Assembly: GCA_029261435.1 (NCBI GenBank)
Contig: JAJDBI010000234.1
Coordinates: 1-9,823 of the forward strand
Direction of reading: 5' to 3'
Source of the DNA: Nitrospinaceae bacterium
GTDB lineage: Bacteria; Nitrospinota; Nitrospinia; Nitrospinales; VA-1
DNA length: 9,823 nucleotides
Made by a program: the position numbers and the translations under genes. The number at the start of each line of letters is the position of its first letter. Positions within the stretch are counted from its first letter, which is position 1. Positions 1-6,159 of this stretch are shown piece after piece. Under the pieces are notes generated by a model. The model saw only the letters and a program-made list of their open reading frames with translations, did no database searches and was not told the DNA's origin.

Positions 1-237
1 GTGCAAAACCTGTGGAAAACAACGGGCACACTTTATATAACCCACGATAATTAAAGGATTTTGGGGCTCCCGATTAGAAAGTACGCAGCTCAAACAACCC
101 TTTGATTTTTAACATTATTTTAAGTTGTCAGATTAGAAGGAGAGGGAGCATCTAATGTTGTTTCTCTTGGCAAGTTTTTTCCAGCCTCCGGGAAGATCTT
201 TCTTACTTTATTGATTGATGCCAATCAACCCAGCATG
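1..237. other. Left flank with no convincing gene
   Basis: All three plus frames starting at position 1 close within about 55 bases, so at most a few C-terminal residues of an upstream gene could be present, and no frame gives a recognisable tail. The minus strand shows only very short frames. A 19-codon plus-strand frame at 155-214 has a purine-rich GGGAG sequence 5 bases before its ATG, but nothing else supports it. The only structure I see is the small hairpin at 211-228, listed separately. Confidence 0.5.
211..228. repeat. Short perfect hairpin just past the ychJ-like stop
   Basis: TTGATTG (211-217) and CAATCAA (222-228) are exact reverse complements around a 4-base loop. The hairpin lies 10 bases beyond the stop of the minus-strand YchJ-like gene, where a 3' end would be expected. 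The stem is AT-rich and no T-run follows on the minus strand, so it is a poor intrinsic terminator. It may be an mRNA 3'-end structure or chance. Confidence 0.3.
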
Positions 238-753
238 CTAGGCACAGCATTTTTTATATTTTTTTCCACTCCCACAGGGGCAAGGTTCATTTCTGCCAAT
301 TTTAGCTTCACTGCGAACAACAGTTTTGGGCTTTGCCTGAGGTGAGGTCGCGACAGGAGGCAAAGTGGAATCTTTGCGACTATAGATCCAACGGCCATTG
401 ACTTTATAAAAACGAGAGGATTCCCTCAGGGTTTGTTCAGCATCTTCCTTAGTATAGTGAGCGACAAAATCTACCTGCCCCTCGGTATCACCTTGACCCC
501 CGGCCCGGGTATTCACAATTTCCAGGCTTTTCCAGATCACATCATCGTCGATCAGGCTTGGACCCAGCCTGGCCATTTCTTTTTTTTCTTCAGGGTGACT
601 GGTAACAACCAGATATTCCCAGTTTTTCTGGGTGAACGCGGTATAACGCGACCGCATCAAATCTTCAGCCGTATCTGGAAAACCGGTCCCACGGATTAAT
701 GGGCCGCAACAATCGGTATATGGGAAGTTTGAACCGCAGGGGCAATCTTTCAT
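238..753 (-). CDS. ychJ: YchJ/UPF0225-type SEC-C zinc-motif protein
   Basis: This 171-residue protein has two cysteine clusters. The N-terminal one is C4, C6, C15 and C16, followed by the family hallmark around LMRSRYTAF (residues 32-40). The C-terminal one is an SEC-C motif, NEPCPCGSGKKYKKCC (residues 155-170). The SEC-C motif is the zinc-binding tail known from SecA. YchJ family members pair a cysteine-rich N-terminus and an NTF2-like middle with this tail, and their cellular role is unknown. The middle (about 41-128) fits the NTF2-like part by position only. A Pro/Ala/Lys linker (about 131-150) precedes the tail. The protein is slightly longer than what I recall of E. coli YchJ, mainly through this linker. 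The ATG is preceded by AGGA about 9 bases upstream. A 6-bp hairpin with a 3-base loop (769-783) lies in its leader. It is probably cytoplasmic, with no signal peptide or membrane segment. Its link to the pilus genes is positional only. Confidence 0.9.
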   Translation of the reverse strand: MKDCPCGSNFPYTDCCGPLIRGTGFPDTAEDLMRSRYTAFTQKNWEYLVVTSHPEEKKEMARLGPSLIDDDVIWKSLEIVNTRAGGQGDTEGQVDFVAHYTKEDAEQTLRESSRFYKVNGRWIYSRKDSTLPPVATSPQAKPKTVVRSEAKIGRNEPCPCGSGKKYKKCCA

Positions 754-862
754 TTAATATCATCCTGTCTTTCAGCTTGAAAGTTCTTCTTTTCTTGTTC
801 AATACAAGATATTGAGTTTACTCTGGTGTGGAATTGGGAATCCATAAACTGCCAAACACAAC

Positions 863-1021
863 TTAGACAGGTTTCCTTCTAAAAGGAAATGCCGGTCTCT
901 GGCCCTTACGTTCCGCCAGGCGTGAAGTTTTATTTTCACCATCGGGATTATTATCTTTAACTTCTTTATTGCTCAGAGGCTTCTCTTGCTTGCGATCCTT
1001 GTCTTGATTCGGGTTGCTCAT
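863..1021 (-). CDS. Small charged hypothetical protein, 52 residues
   Basis: This minus-strand frame begins with an ATG at 1021-1019 and ends with TAA at 865-863. A good ribosome-binding sequence, GGAGA, lies 6 bases before the ATG, which is the main reason to believe the gene. The product starts MSNPNQDKDRKQEK and is very rich in Lys, Asp, Asn, Glu and Arg. It ends in a basic, aromatic, proline-containing tail (FPFRRKPV). There is no membrane segment, signal peptide or cysteine. I recognise no family, and it looks disordered. It lies 109 bp upstream of the YchJ-like gene on the same strand and 22 bp downstream of another candidate small frame, so all three might be co-transcribed. The composition could also come from a chance open frame, but the ribosome-binding site argues against that. 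Confidence 0.5.
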   Translation of the reverse strand: MSNPNQDKDRKQEKPLSNKEVKDNNPDGENKTSRLAERKGQRPAFPFRRKPV

Positions 1022-1043
1022 TATCGTTCTCCAAATCTTCTAA

Positions 1044-1136
1044 CTATTTTCGTTCTTTCAACAGCATACGCAATCCAAGCGCCACACTCCAAAAAATAAG
1101 CACAAAAAATGGCAAAAACCGTATAAAATAAGTCAC
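1044..1136 (-). CDS. Possible tiny single-span membrane peptide, about 30 residues
   Basis: From a GTG at 1136-1134 to TAG at 1046-1044, this minus-strand frame encodes a peptide with one hydrophobic stretch, FLPFFVLIFWSVALGL, followed by a basic tail ending LLKERK. That is the shape of a small single-pass membrane protein with a positive-inside C-terminus. A TTG at 1148-1146 in the same frame would add four residues, and an in-frame stop at 1172-1170 limits the frame further upstream. I see no convincing ribosome-binding site before either start, which is the main weakness. In its favour, it ends 22 bases before the better-supported 52-residue gene on the same strand. The T-rich coding strand makes a hydrophobic frame easy to obtain by chance. 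Confidence 0.3.
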   Translation of the reverse strand: MTYFIRFLPFFVLIFWSVALGLRMLLKERK

Positions 1137-1169
1137 TATATCATTCAATATCCATTTATATAGAATTCT

Positions 1170-1207
1170 CTATTTGCGGTGGCAAAAAATTTCACCCCCG
1201 CAAATAG
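1170..1207. promoter_or_regulatory. Perfect 10-bp inverted repeat, candidate enhancer site
   Basis: CTATTTGCGG (1170-1179) and CCGCAAATAG (1198-1207) are exact reverse complements separated by 18 bases. The repeat is in the non-coding gap between the minus-strand small genes and the plus-strand pilus operon. Its centre is about 92 bases upstream of the start site predicted from the sigma-54 promoter at 1255-1270. Enhancer-binding proteins of the NtrC/PilR class usually bind dyads roughly 80-150 bases upstream of such promoters, so this is a natural candidate for one. No T-run follows on either strand, which argues against a terminator. The protein that binds it is unknown. Confidence 0.45.
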
Positions 1208-1254
1208 TTGAATATAAAGACCCAGCTAAACCACTCGCAAGTTATTTGAGAGTT

Positions 1255-1270
1255 TGGCCCCTATTTTGCT
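1255..1270 (+). promoter_or_regulatory. Sigma-54 (RpoN) -24/-12 promoter for the pilus operon
   Basis: TGGCCCCTATTTTGCT matches the sigma-54 consensus TGGCAC-N5-TTGCW. The essential GG (1256-1257) and GC (1268-1269) are present with exactly 10 bases between them. The departures are C for A at the fifth base and C for G at the seventh base of the longer consensus. Transcription would begin near 1281, about 14 bases before the first pseudopilin ATG at 1295. Such a short leader still contains a GAG-type ribosome-binding sequence. Sigma-54 with PilS/PilR control of pilin genes is established in Pseudomonas and Myxococcus, so the placement makes sense. Confidence 0.7.
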
Positions 1271-1294
1271 TTAACCACCGATGAGAATAAACAA

Positions 1295-1906
1295 ATGGCA
1301 ATAGGAATGTTATCAATAAAAGGGTTTAAAAGTTTGAGGCACCTCCTTAAGCCCCAAAAAGGTTTCACTTTAATCGAAACCATAATGGTTTTAGCGGTCT
1401 TAGGAATAATCATGGCAATCGCGACTCCAAGTTTTTCTAAATGGAAGGAGAAACACCAGATCAATGGTCAGGCGCAAAAGGTATATTTTGACCTGATGTT
1501 GGCCCGCACCAGTGCTGTCAAAAATAACAATATTGTTCGAGTCACTTTCAACACCACCAGCCATACTTATACGATCCATGACGACACCAATGACGACGGC
1601 ATCCAAGACTCTGGAGAGACTGTGAAATCCGCGGCCCTGGAAAATGACATAAATTTCGCTTACAACACGGGAATTATTGATATTGATGAGAACACTGTTA
1701 CCGCGCCCGCTTCGTTTGGCGGTTCTCAAACCGTAACTTTCGATTCTCGAGGCCAGGCAAGCGCGAGTGGCTCGGTATTCCTGTTGCACACGAATGATAT
1801 TGCTAACACCAGCAATGATCGCGCACGTTCCATCAGTGTACTTCAGGCCACCGGTGCTGTGGATTACTGGACTTATGACGGGAGTGCTACTCCCCCATGG
1901 AAATAA
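1295..1906 (+). CDS. GspH/FimT-type minor pseudopilin
   Basis: This 203-residue prepilin has a 23-residue basic leader ending KPQKG and cleavage predicted between G23 and F24. A class III hydrophobic helix follows (FTLIETIMVLAVLGIIMAIA), with Glu at mature position 5 (E28). The region after the helix, with MLARTSAVKNNN and a VTF strand, is typical of the GspH/FimT/FimU family. These are minor pilins that help prime assembly and sit near the tip of type IV pili or type II secretion pseudopili. Residues 97-108 (DTNDDGIQDSGE) form an acidic, potentially calcium-binding loop. The ATG at 1295 gives a normal leader and has GAG about 9 bases upstream. An in-frame ATG at 1307 is possible but lacks proper spacing. 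The gene is first in its operon, directly after a sigma-54-type promoter, and its end overlaps the next frame by 10 bases. Assignment to pilus rather than secretion comes from the PilV/PilX/PilW neighbours. Confidence 0.85.
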   Translation: MAIGMLSIKGFKSLRHLLKPQKGFTLIETIMVLAVLGIIMAIATPSFSKWKEKHQINGQAQKVYFDLMLARTSAVKNNNIVRVTFNTTSHTYTIHDDTNDDGIQDSGETVKSAALENDINFAYNTGIIDIDENTVTAPASFGGSQTVTFDSRGQASASGSVFLLHTNDIANTSNDRARSISVLQATGAVDYWTYDGSATPPWK

Positions 1907-2433
1907 ATATGAAGAACATTACCATCACATATAAAAAAAATGTATGGAACCCGAACCGGGATCAAGAGGGATTCACCCTGATCGAAGTGTTGATCAGTAT
2001 GGCCGTACTGTCTGTTGGTATTTTTGGCCTTATTAAAACCGCCAGCTCGGTCATTTATTATCAAGACACTTCCCGGTTGATCACTGAGGCTACTTTAATC
2101 ACCACAAACAAAATTGAAAACACAAAGCGTTACGGAGCCAATGAGCCAACAGGAGGCACATATGGTTTTAACTACCTCACTACTGACTATTTAACGGATG
2201 AATCTTTCACTGAAATCAGCGACCAGAATTATCGAAAGGTTGAGACAGAAGGGGATTTTACCATAACCACCAACTTGCAGGTTTATCCCTCAAGCTCGAC
2301 CGAAACCTTTGATGACCCCACAGCAATCCATATGCTGGAAGTATTAGTCACAACAGCATGGACTGACAGCCGAGGCCAAAGCAAAAATATAGAAATGGCT
2401 TCGGTACTTCACAGGAGGCAATTCATAGAATGA
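1897..2433 (+). CDS. pilV: PilV-like minor pilin, cassette 1
   Basis: This 178-residue prepilin has a leader ending RDQEG, predicted cleavage at G25/F26 and a hydrophobic helix starting FTLIEVLISMAVLSVGIFGL, with Glu at +5 (E30). The IEVLISMAVLSVGI pattern and the following stretch with EATLITTNKIENTKR match the PilV (GspI-like) group, whose members join PilW and PilX in the pilus priming/tip complex. The ATG at 1897 overlaps the previous gene. An in-frame ATG at 1909 has GGAA 6 bases ahead and may be the true start, giving a 21-residue leader. The body after the helix is Thr/Ser-rich and presumably a beta-sheet globular domain. The gene ends in an ATGA overlap with the PilX-like gene, so translational coupling is likely. 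Confidence 0.83.
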   Translation: MEINMKNITITYKKNVWNPNRDQEGFTLIEVLISMAVLSVGIFGLIKTASSVIYYQDTSRLITEATLITTNKIENTKRYGANEPTGGTYGFNYLTTDYLTDESFTEISDQNYRKVETEGDFTITTNLQVYPSSSTETFDDPTAIHMLEVLVTTAWTDSRGQSKNIEMASVLHRRQFIE

Positions 2434-4235
2434 TGAGCGCGCATTTAAAACTAATTCAACAGGAGCGTGGTAGCACCCTGGTTGTGTATATGTTTATTTT
2501 GGCCGCAATGGCGGCAGTTGCCATTACCGCGTTACAAACGATCACTTTAAACCTCGAAACCACTCACTCCCATAAAAAGGGGAGAAACGCCTTTTATTCT
2601 GCCGAAGTCGGGCTCGATCTGGCGGTGAACGATATCATCTCCGAGTTTGAGAACCTTAGCGTCTACACAACTTCTGCCGCTGACCCGAGTTCAGATGCTA
2701 ACGGTAATATTTCCGTCGCCAATTACCGCAACTATGCTGTCGACTATAATATTACCAACCCTGTCGAGCGATTTCTCTATCAAACAGTAGTGGGAAATAC
2801 CCTTATCTATCATTACGCTCACACCTTCGACATTCAAGCAAACTCAACATCGCTCATAGATTCTTCCAGAGAAACCGTGAACGAACAAATTCGAGTTCTG
2901 GAGACCCCACTAGTTCAATACTATATCTTTTATGGTGGATCCGGAAACGATGCCGATCTGGAAATTCTTCCCGGACCGACCATGGATAGTTGGGGGCGGA
3001 TTCATTCTAACGGTGACATCTATATTGGCGCTAACAATTCATTTAATCTGAGGAATTACGATACCGAAAATAACCTGTCGCCTCACTCCATGGTTGCTGC
3101 GGGGAACATCTATTTAAAACGTAAAAACAATGGAAGCCCTTACTCGGATGACAAAGTCTATATAAAAACCTCTAACACGGGAACCACTTTTTCGCCCACT
3201 CAAAATATAGCAGCGACAATCAATTCCGTCAACGAGGGCACTGAGGAAACCCGTTTCAACGATTATCTTCTGGTTAATGAAGAACCTTATTCGGTTCCCA
3301 GTCAAACCTTGTTCAAACGAGGTGCTTTTTACGAATCCCGGGCTGGCGACCCACAACGAACTACCATTGATGGAATAACGATTGTCGGTACAGGAGGTGT
3401 GGGCACCGGGAACATAGAGGTTTATGTTTCCCGGCCTAACCCCAGCACTAATGTTACCGATCTGGTTGCAGCGATGGAGTCCTCAACAGGTGTATCCACT
3501 GGATTGGCTGACGCCATCACAGAAACAACTTCAGCTTTTCGAGACTGCAGAGAGGAACGGAACGTCGATACCACGAATATCGACCTCAATCTTCTGGAGC
3601 TCTGGTACGAAGAATATTTAAACGATCAAGGTCTAAGTTTAGCGGGCGATGGCATACTGATTTATACCTCTCGCTCCCCCGACGCAACTTATACAAATAG
3701 CGATACTAATCTTCAAGCCATTCGGTTGATGGAACTTGATGCGACCTCAGCTCCTCAATTATCTGATGAGACAACAGTAGCTACGGATAATCCAGTTTAT
3801 ATCCAGGGTGATTTCAATACCATTGACACCAAGGGCGTAGCGGTCATCAGCGATGCTCTCAATATTCTTTCTAACAGTTTCCCGGGAAAAACAGGTTGCA
3901 GTAGTGGTGACAAAACAAACGCAACCACGACTGAACTTAATGCCGCATTTTTCGGCGGCAATGTTCCCACTCCTTCAAATGGCGGGAACTATAGCGGAGG
4001 ACTAGAAAACTATCCACGGTTTCACGAAAAATGGAGTGGCATTGACTGCACTATCCGAGGAAGCTTTATCAACCTGTGGACCAGCTCTCAAGCTACAGAA
4101 AGATGGGGGAAGTCAAATGTATATAACCCTCCGGGCCGTGCCTGGGGCTGGGATGTGCGATTCCAGGATCCGGAATTCTGGCCGCCCTTTATCCCTTCCA
4201 TATTCAGTGTGGAAAGGGTGGGCTTTCTCGAATAG
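2430..4235 (+). CDS. pilX: Long PilX-like minor pilin with large C-terminal domain, cassette 1
   Basis: This 601-residue protein starts with a leader ending QQERG, predicted cleavage at G14/S15, and a hydrophobic segment (STLVVYMFILAAMAAVAITAL). Position +5 is Val (V19), not Glu. FYSAEVGLDLAVNDI (55-69) is the PilX-type motif after the helix. Classical PilX is under 200 residues; here about 430 more follow. Recognisable blocks are GRIHSNGDIYIG (189-200), NPVYIQGDFNT (454-464) followed by a hydrophobic ALNILSNSF, and a C-terminal block with YSGGLENYPRFHEKW (521-535) and aromatic/proline-rich residues to the end. I recall similar blocks in long PilX-annotated proteins of deltaproteobacteria, but cannot check. 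AGGAGG lies 11 bases before the ATG at 2430, which overlaps the pilV stop as ATGA. By analogy with GspK and PilX it likely sits at or near the pilus tip. Cys373, 490 and 540 might form disulfides. Its ligand is unknown. Confidence 0.82.
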   Translation: MMSAHLKLIQQERGSTLVVYMFILAAMAAVAITALQTITLNLETTHSHKKGRNAFYSAEVGLDLAVNDIISEFENLSVYTTSAADPSSDANGNISVANYRNYAVDYNITNPVERFLYQTVVGNTLIYHYAHTFDIQANSTSLIDSSRETVNEQIRVLETPLVQYYIFYGGSGNDADLEILPGPTMDSWGRIHSNGDIYIGANNSFNLRNYDTENNLSPHSMVAAGNIYLKRKNNGSPYSDDKVYIKTSNTGTTFSPTQNIAATINSVNEGTEETRFNDYLLVNEEPYSVPSQTLFKRGAFYESRAGDPQRTTIDGITIVGTGGVGTGNIEVYVSRPNPSTNVTDLVAAMESSTGVSTGLADAITETTSAFRDCREERNVDTTNIDLNLLELWYEEYLNDQGLSLAGDGILIYTSRSPDATYTNSDTNLQAIRLMELDATSAPQLSDETTVATDNPVYIQGDFNTIDTKGVAVISDALNILSNSFPGKTGCSSGDKTNATTTELNAAFFGGNVPTPSNGGNYSGGLENYPRFHEKWSGIDCTIRGSFINLWTSSQATERWGKSNVYNPPGRAWGWDVRFQDPEFWPPFIPSIFSVERVGFLE

Positions 4236-4256
4236 ATATCAAACGAGGAAAATATA

Positions 4257-5996
4257 ATGAATCTGTCACCAAAAATATCAAGATGGAAGATGAATGAGAG
4301 CGGGTTTACCATGACCGAGTTGCTGGTAGGGTCAGCAATCTCTTTGATCCTGCTTGCACTCGTGGCGGGAATCATCTCATCACAGAAGAGTACATTCTCA
4401 CGGCAGAGTCAATTGGGCCAAATGCAGGCCAACGGAAGAGCGTCGATTGACTTTGTCACTCGTAGCGTCCAGAACGCAGGCTACAACGTCACCCGTGGTA
4501 AAAGGTTTCTCGCCGCATCCGATCATTACATCACCATGGTTTTTGACGATGATAATGATGGCACCATTCAGAATGATGAAGTCATGACTTATGCCGTCTC
4601 AAACCCGGATAGCTCTACCCTGAGTACCCCCTTCTCGATCAGCCCCTATTTTGATGATGATGGTGACGGCGAGGTAGACAGTTCAGAAACGCGGACTTAC
4701 CAAATTTCTCTGGGCCTGGAGAATCCTCCATTTCACTTTTACCGTATCACTCCTGATCAAGGAACGTCTGCTGTTACGAAAAGCAAAGTGGCACGCAATA
4801 TCGACAACCTGATCATCCGCTATTGGGATAAAAATGGAAACCCCCTGCCAGAAGATGTCGCCACAGATGCTGATGAAAACCCGATTCCGCCCTACACCCT
4901 TGCAGCCAGCGAATTAAACGAAATCCGCAAAGTGACTATAGAAGTCGTTACAAAGTCCAAAGATGAAGACCCGAACGTAAACTACGTGAACAGCGGCACG
5001 TATTATACAGGCAGTGTCGCGACTTTAGGTGGAACCACCGCTTATAGCGACCGCTACCATCGTGAAACATACACAGCAGTCACTTCTCCAAGAAATCTGG
5101 TCACCGCTCCCTGGGGAAAAATCAATTTAGTGGCTAATCCCACACCGATCAATTGTCCGGACACTTCGACCACCATTACTGCGAGCGTTTTGGATTCAGA
5201 AGGAACTGGTATTGACGGTTTGAACGTCAACTTTAACACCAGTGATGGCACAGTAAGCCCGACGACCTCGAGCCCTACAAGTAGCACAGGAGAAACAACC
5301 ACAACATTAACTTACGACTGGTCATCACCCAGCGTTACAGCAACTCTTTCCGCCAATACACTCATCGATGTAGATGGGGAAGAATACCCGGTATTCAGTG
5401 CCATTCCAGTTTCTTTTGAATCGGGCACCGGTATTTTTCAAGAATTCTTTACAGATGGTGATAGCGATGGCTGGACCGAAGGAGGCACTGCCAACTGGAA
5501 CGTTGCATCCCAACAATACAAAACGGCTTCCAACGGATTTGCTTCGTCCCGTAATGGATGTGCGTCCTGGCAGGATTATGAGGCCCAGGTAGATATCAAG
5601 CGCAATGGTTCATTAGGCTTGAACGATTATGTAAGCCTTGTTCTAAGGTATCAAAATGACAACCAATATTACATGGCAAAAATATCCTGCTCAAGCAACT
5701 GCGGAGGCAGTCCAAACGATGACTTATATGTTTTGGAACTGGTGATCTATGACAGTGTTGAAACCGTCTTGGTGAGTTCCACCACCTTTAGTTTTGAAAA
5801 CAATACTTACTACACCCTGAAAGCCAGTGCCAACGGAGATGAACTCAATGCTAAATTCTGGAAAGAAAGCGATACAGAACCCACCGACTGGGACATCACT
5901 GCAACTGACACGTCCTATTCCCAGGGAGAAATTGCTTTGACTACAATCACCAGTACCACTACCTTTGACAATGTAATCGTCACTCCGGCTTCCTGA
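4257..5996 (+). CDS. pilW: PilW-like minor pilin fused to Ig-like and LamG-like domains
   Basis: This 579-residue prepilin has a leader ending MNESG, predicted cleavage at G16/F17 and helix FTMTELLVGSAISLILLALV with Glu at +5 (E21). The part up to about residue 280 follows PilW, including RASIDFVTRSVQNAGYNV (61-78) and a TYTAVTSPRN stretch (271-280) typical of PilW C-termini. PilW usually ends near there. Two EF-hand-type loops interrupt it: DDDNDGTIQNDE (97-108) and DDDGDGEVDSSE (133-144). Residues about 286-388 read as a Big_1/invasin-like Ig domain (ITASVLDSEGTGIDGLNVNF, then a Gly/Ser/Thr-rich second half). Residues about 392-577 read as a LamG-like jelly roll, with YVSLVLRYQNDNQYY and a closing TTTFDNVIV strand. 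Extra acidic DGDSDG lies at 400-405, and Cys435, 478 and 482 may be structural. GAGGAAAA precedes the ATG. It is the last gene of cassette 1, 21 bases after the PilX-like gene. I infer a surface adhesin at the pilus tip. Confidence 0.82.
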   Translation: MNLSPKISRWKMNESGFTMTELLVGSAISLILLALVAGIISSQKSTFSRQSQLGQMQANGRASIDFVTRSVQNAGYNVTRGKRFLAASDHYITMVFDDDNDGTIQNDEVMTYAVSNPDSSTLSTPFSISPYFDDDGDGEVDSSETRTYQISLGLENPPFHFYRITPDQGTSAVTKSKVARNIDNLIIRYWDKNGNPLPEDVATDADENPIPPYTLAASELNEIRKVTIEVVTKSKDEDPNVNYVNSGTYYTGSVATLGGTTAYSDRYHRETYTAVTSPRNLVTAPWGKINLVANPTPINCPDTSTTITASVLDSEGTGIDGLNVNFNTSDGTVSPTTSSPTSSTGETTTTLTYDWSSPSVTATLSANTLIDVDGEEYPVFSAIPVSFESGTGIFQEFFTDGDSDGWTEGGTANWNVASQQYKTASNGFASSRNGCASWQDYEAQVDIKRNGSLGLNDYVSLVLRYQNDNQYYMAKISCSSNCGGSPNDDLYVLELVIYDSVETVLVSSTTFSFENNTYYTLKASANGDELNAKFWKESDTEPTDWDITATDTSYSQGEIALTTITSTTTFDNVIVTPAS

Positions 5997-6066
5997 CAAC
6001 CAACAAGCACCACAACCTTTCATAATTTAGTCACCAAAACGAGACGCTCAATCAATCCTTTTAGGA

Positions 6067-6088
6067 CAACCCCCTTTTGTGGGGGTTG
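6067..6088 (+). terminator. GC-rich hairpin after cassette 1, weak terminator candidate
   Basis: CAACCCCC (6067-6074) pairs perfectly with GGGGGTTG (6081-6088) around a 6-base loop, 71 bases after the PilW-like stop. A T5 run follows only at 6098-6102, about ten bases past the stem, so it is not a standard intrinsic terminator. It could still attenuate read-through or protect the 3' end of the cassette 1 transcript. It is the only strong structure between the two cassettes. Confidence 0.4.
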
Positions 6089-6089
6089 C

Positions 6090-6119
6090 GTGACAAGTTT
6101 TTACCCTCATACTTATAGG
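6090..6119 (+). promoter_or_regulatory. Weak sigma-70-like promoter candidate for cassette 2
   Basis: GTGACA (6090-6095, one mismatch to TTGACA) is followed, after 18 bases, by TATAGG (6114-6119, two mismatches to TATAAT). Transcription would begin near 6126, leaving a leader of about 35 bases before the ATG at 6160. I find no GG-N10-GC sigma-54 element in this gap. The match is modest, and the genes could instead be read through from cassette 1. Confidence 0.25.
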
Positions 6120-6159
6120 GAAAAAGTAGTGAAAGATTATTGATATAAGAGATGCGACG

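Noticed and set aside
9..20. CTGTGGAAAAC, resembling part of a DnaA box
   Set aside because: It is a single imperfect match with no cluster, no AT-rich unwinding region and no replication genes nearby.
1..54. Frame open from the first base, ending at TAA, possibly the tail of an upstream gene
   Set aside because: Only about 17 residues are visible, no family is recognisable, and the other two frames also close nearby, so there is no reason to prefer one.
155..214. 19-residue plus-strand frame starting MLFLLASFF with GGGAG 5 bases upstream
   Set aside because: The ribosome-binding sequence is attractive, but the peptide is too short to assess, matches nothing I know, and its stop falls inside the 211-228 hairpin.
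433..699. 88-residue plus-strand frame opposite the YchJ-like gene
   Set aside because: The minus-strand gene has both cysteine motifs and full family length. The plus frame has no ribosome-binding site and no recognisable content.
1400..1789. 129-residue minus-strand frame opposite the GspH/FimT-like gene
   Set aside because: It is antisense to a well-supported prepilin gene and its product shows no family features.
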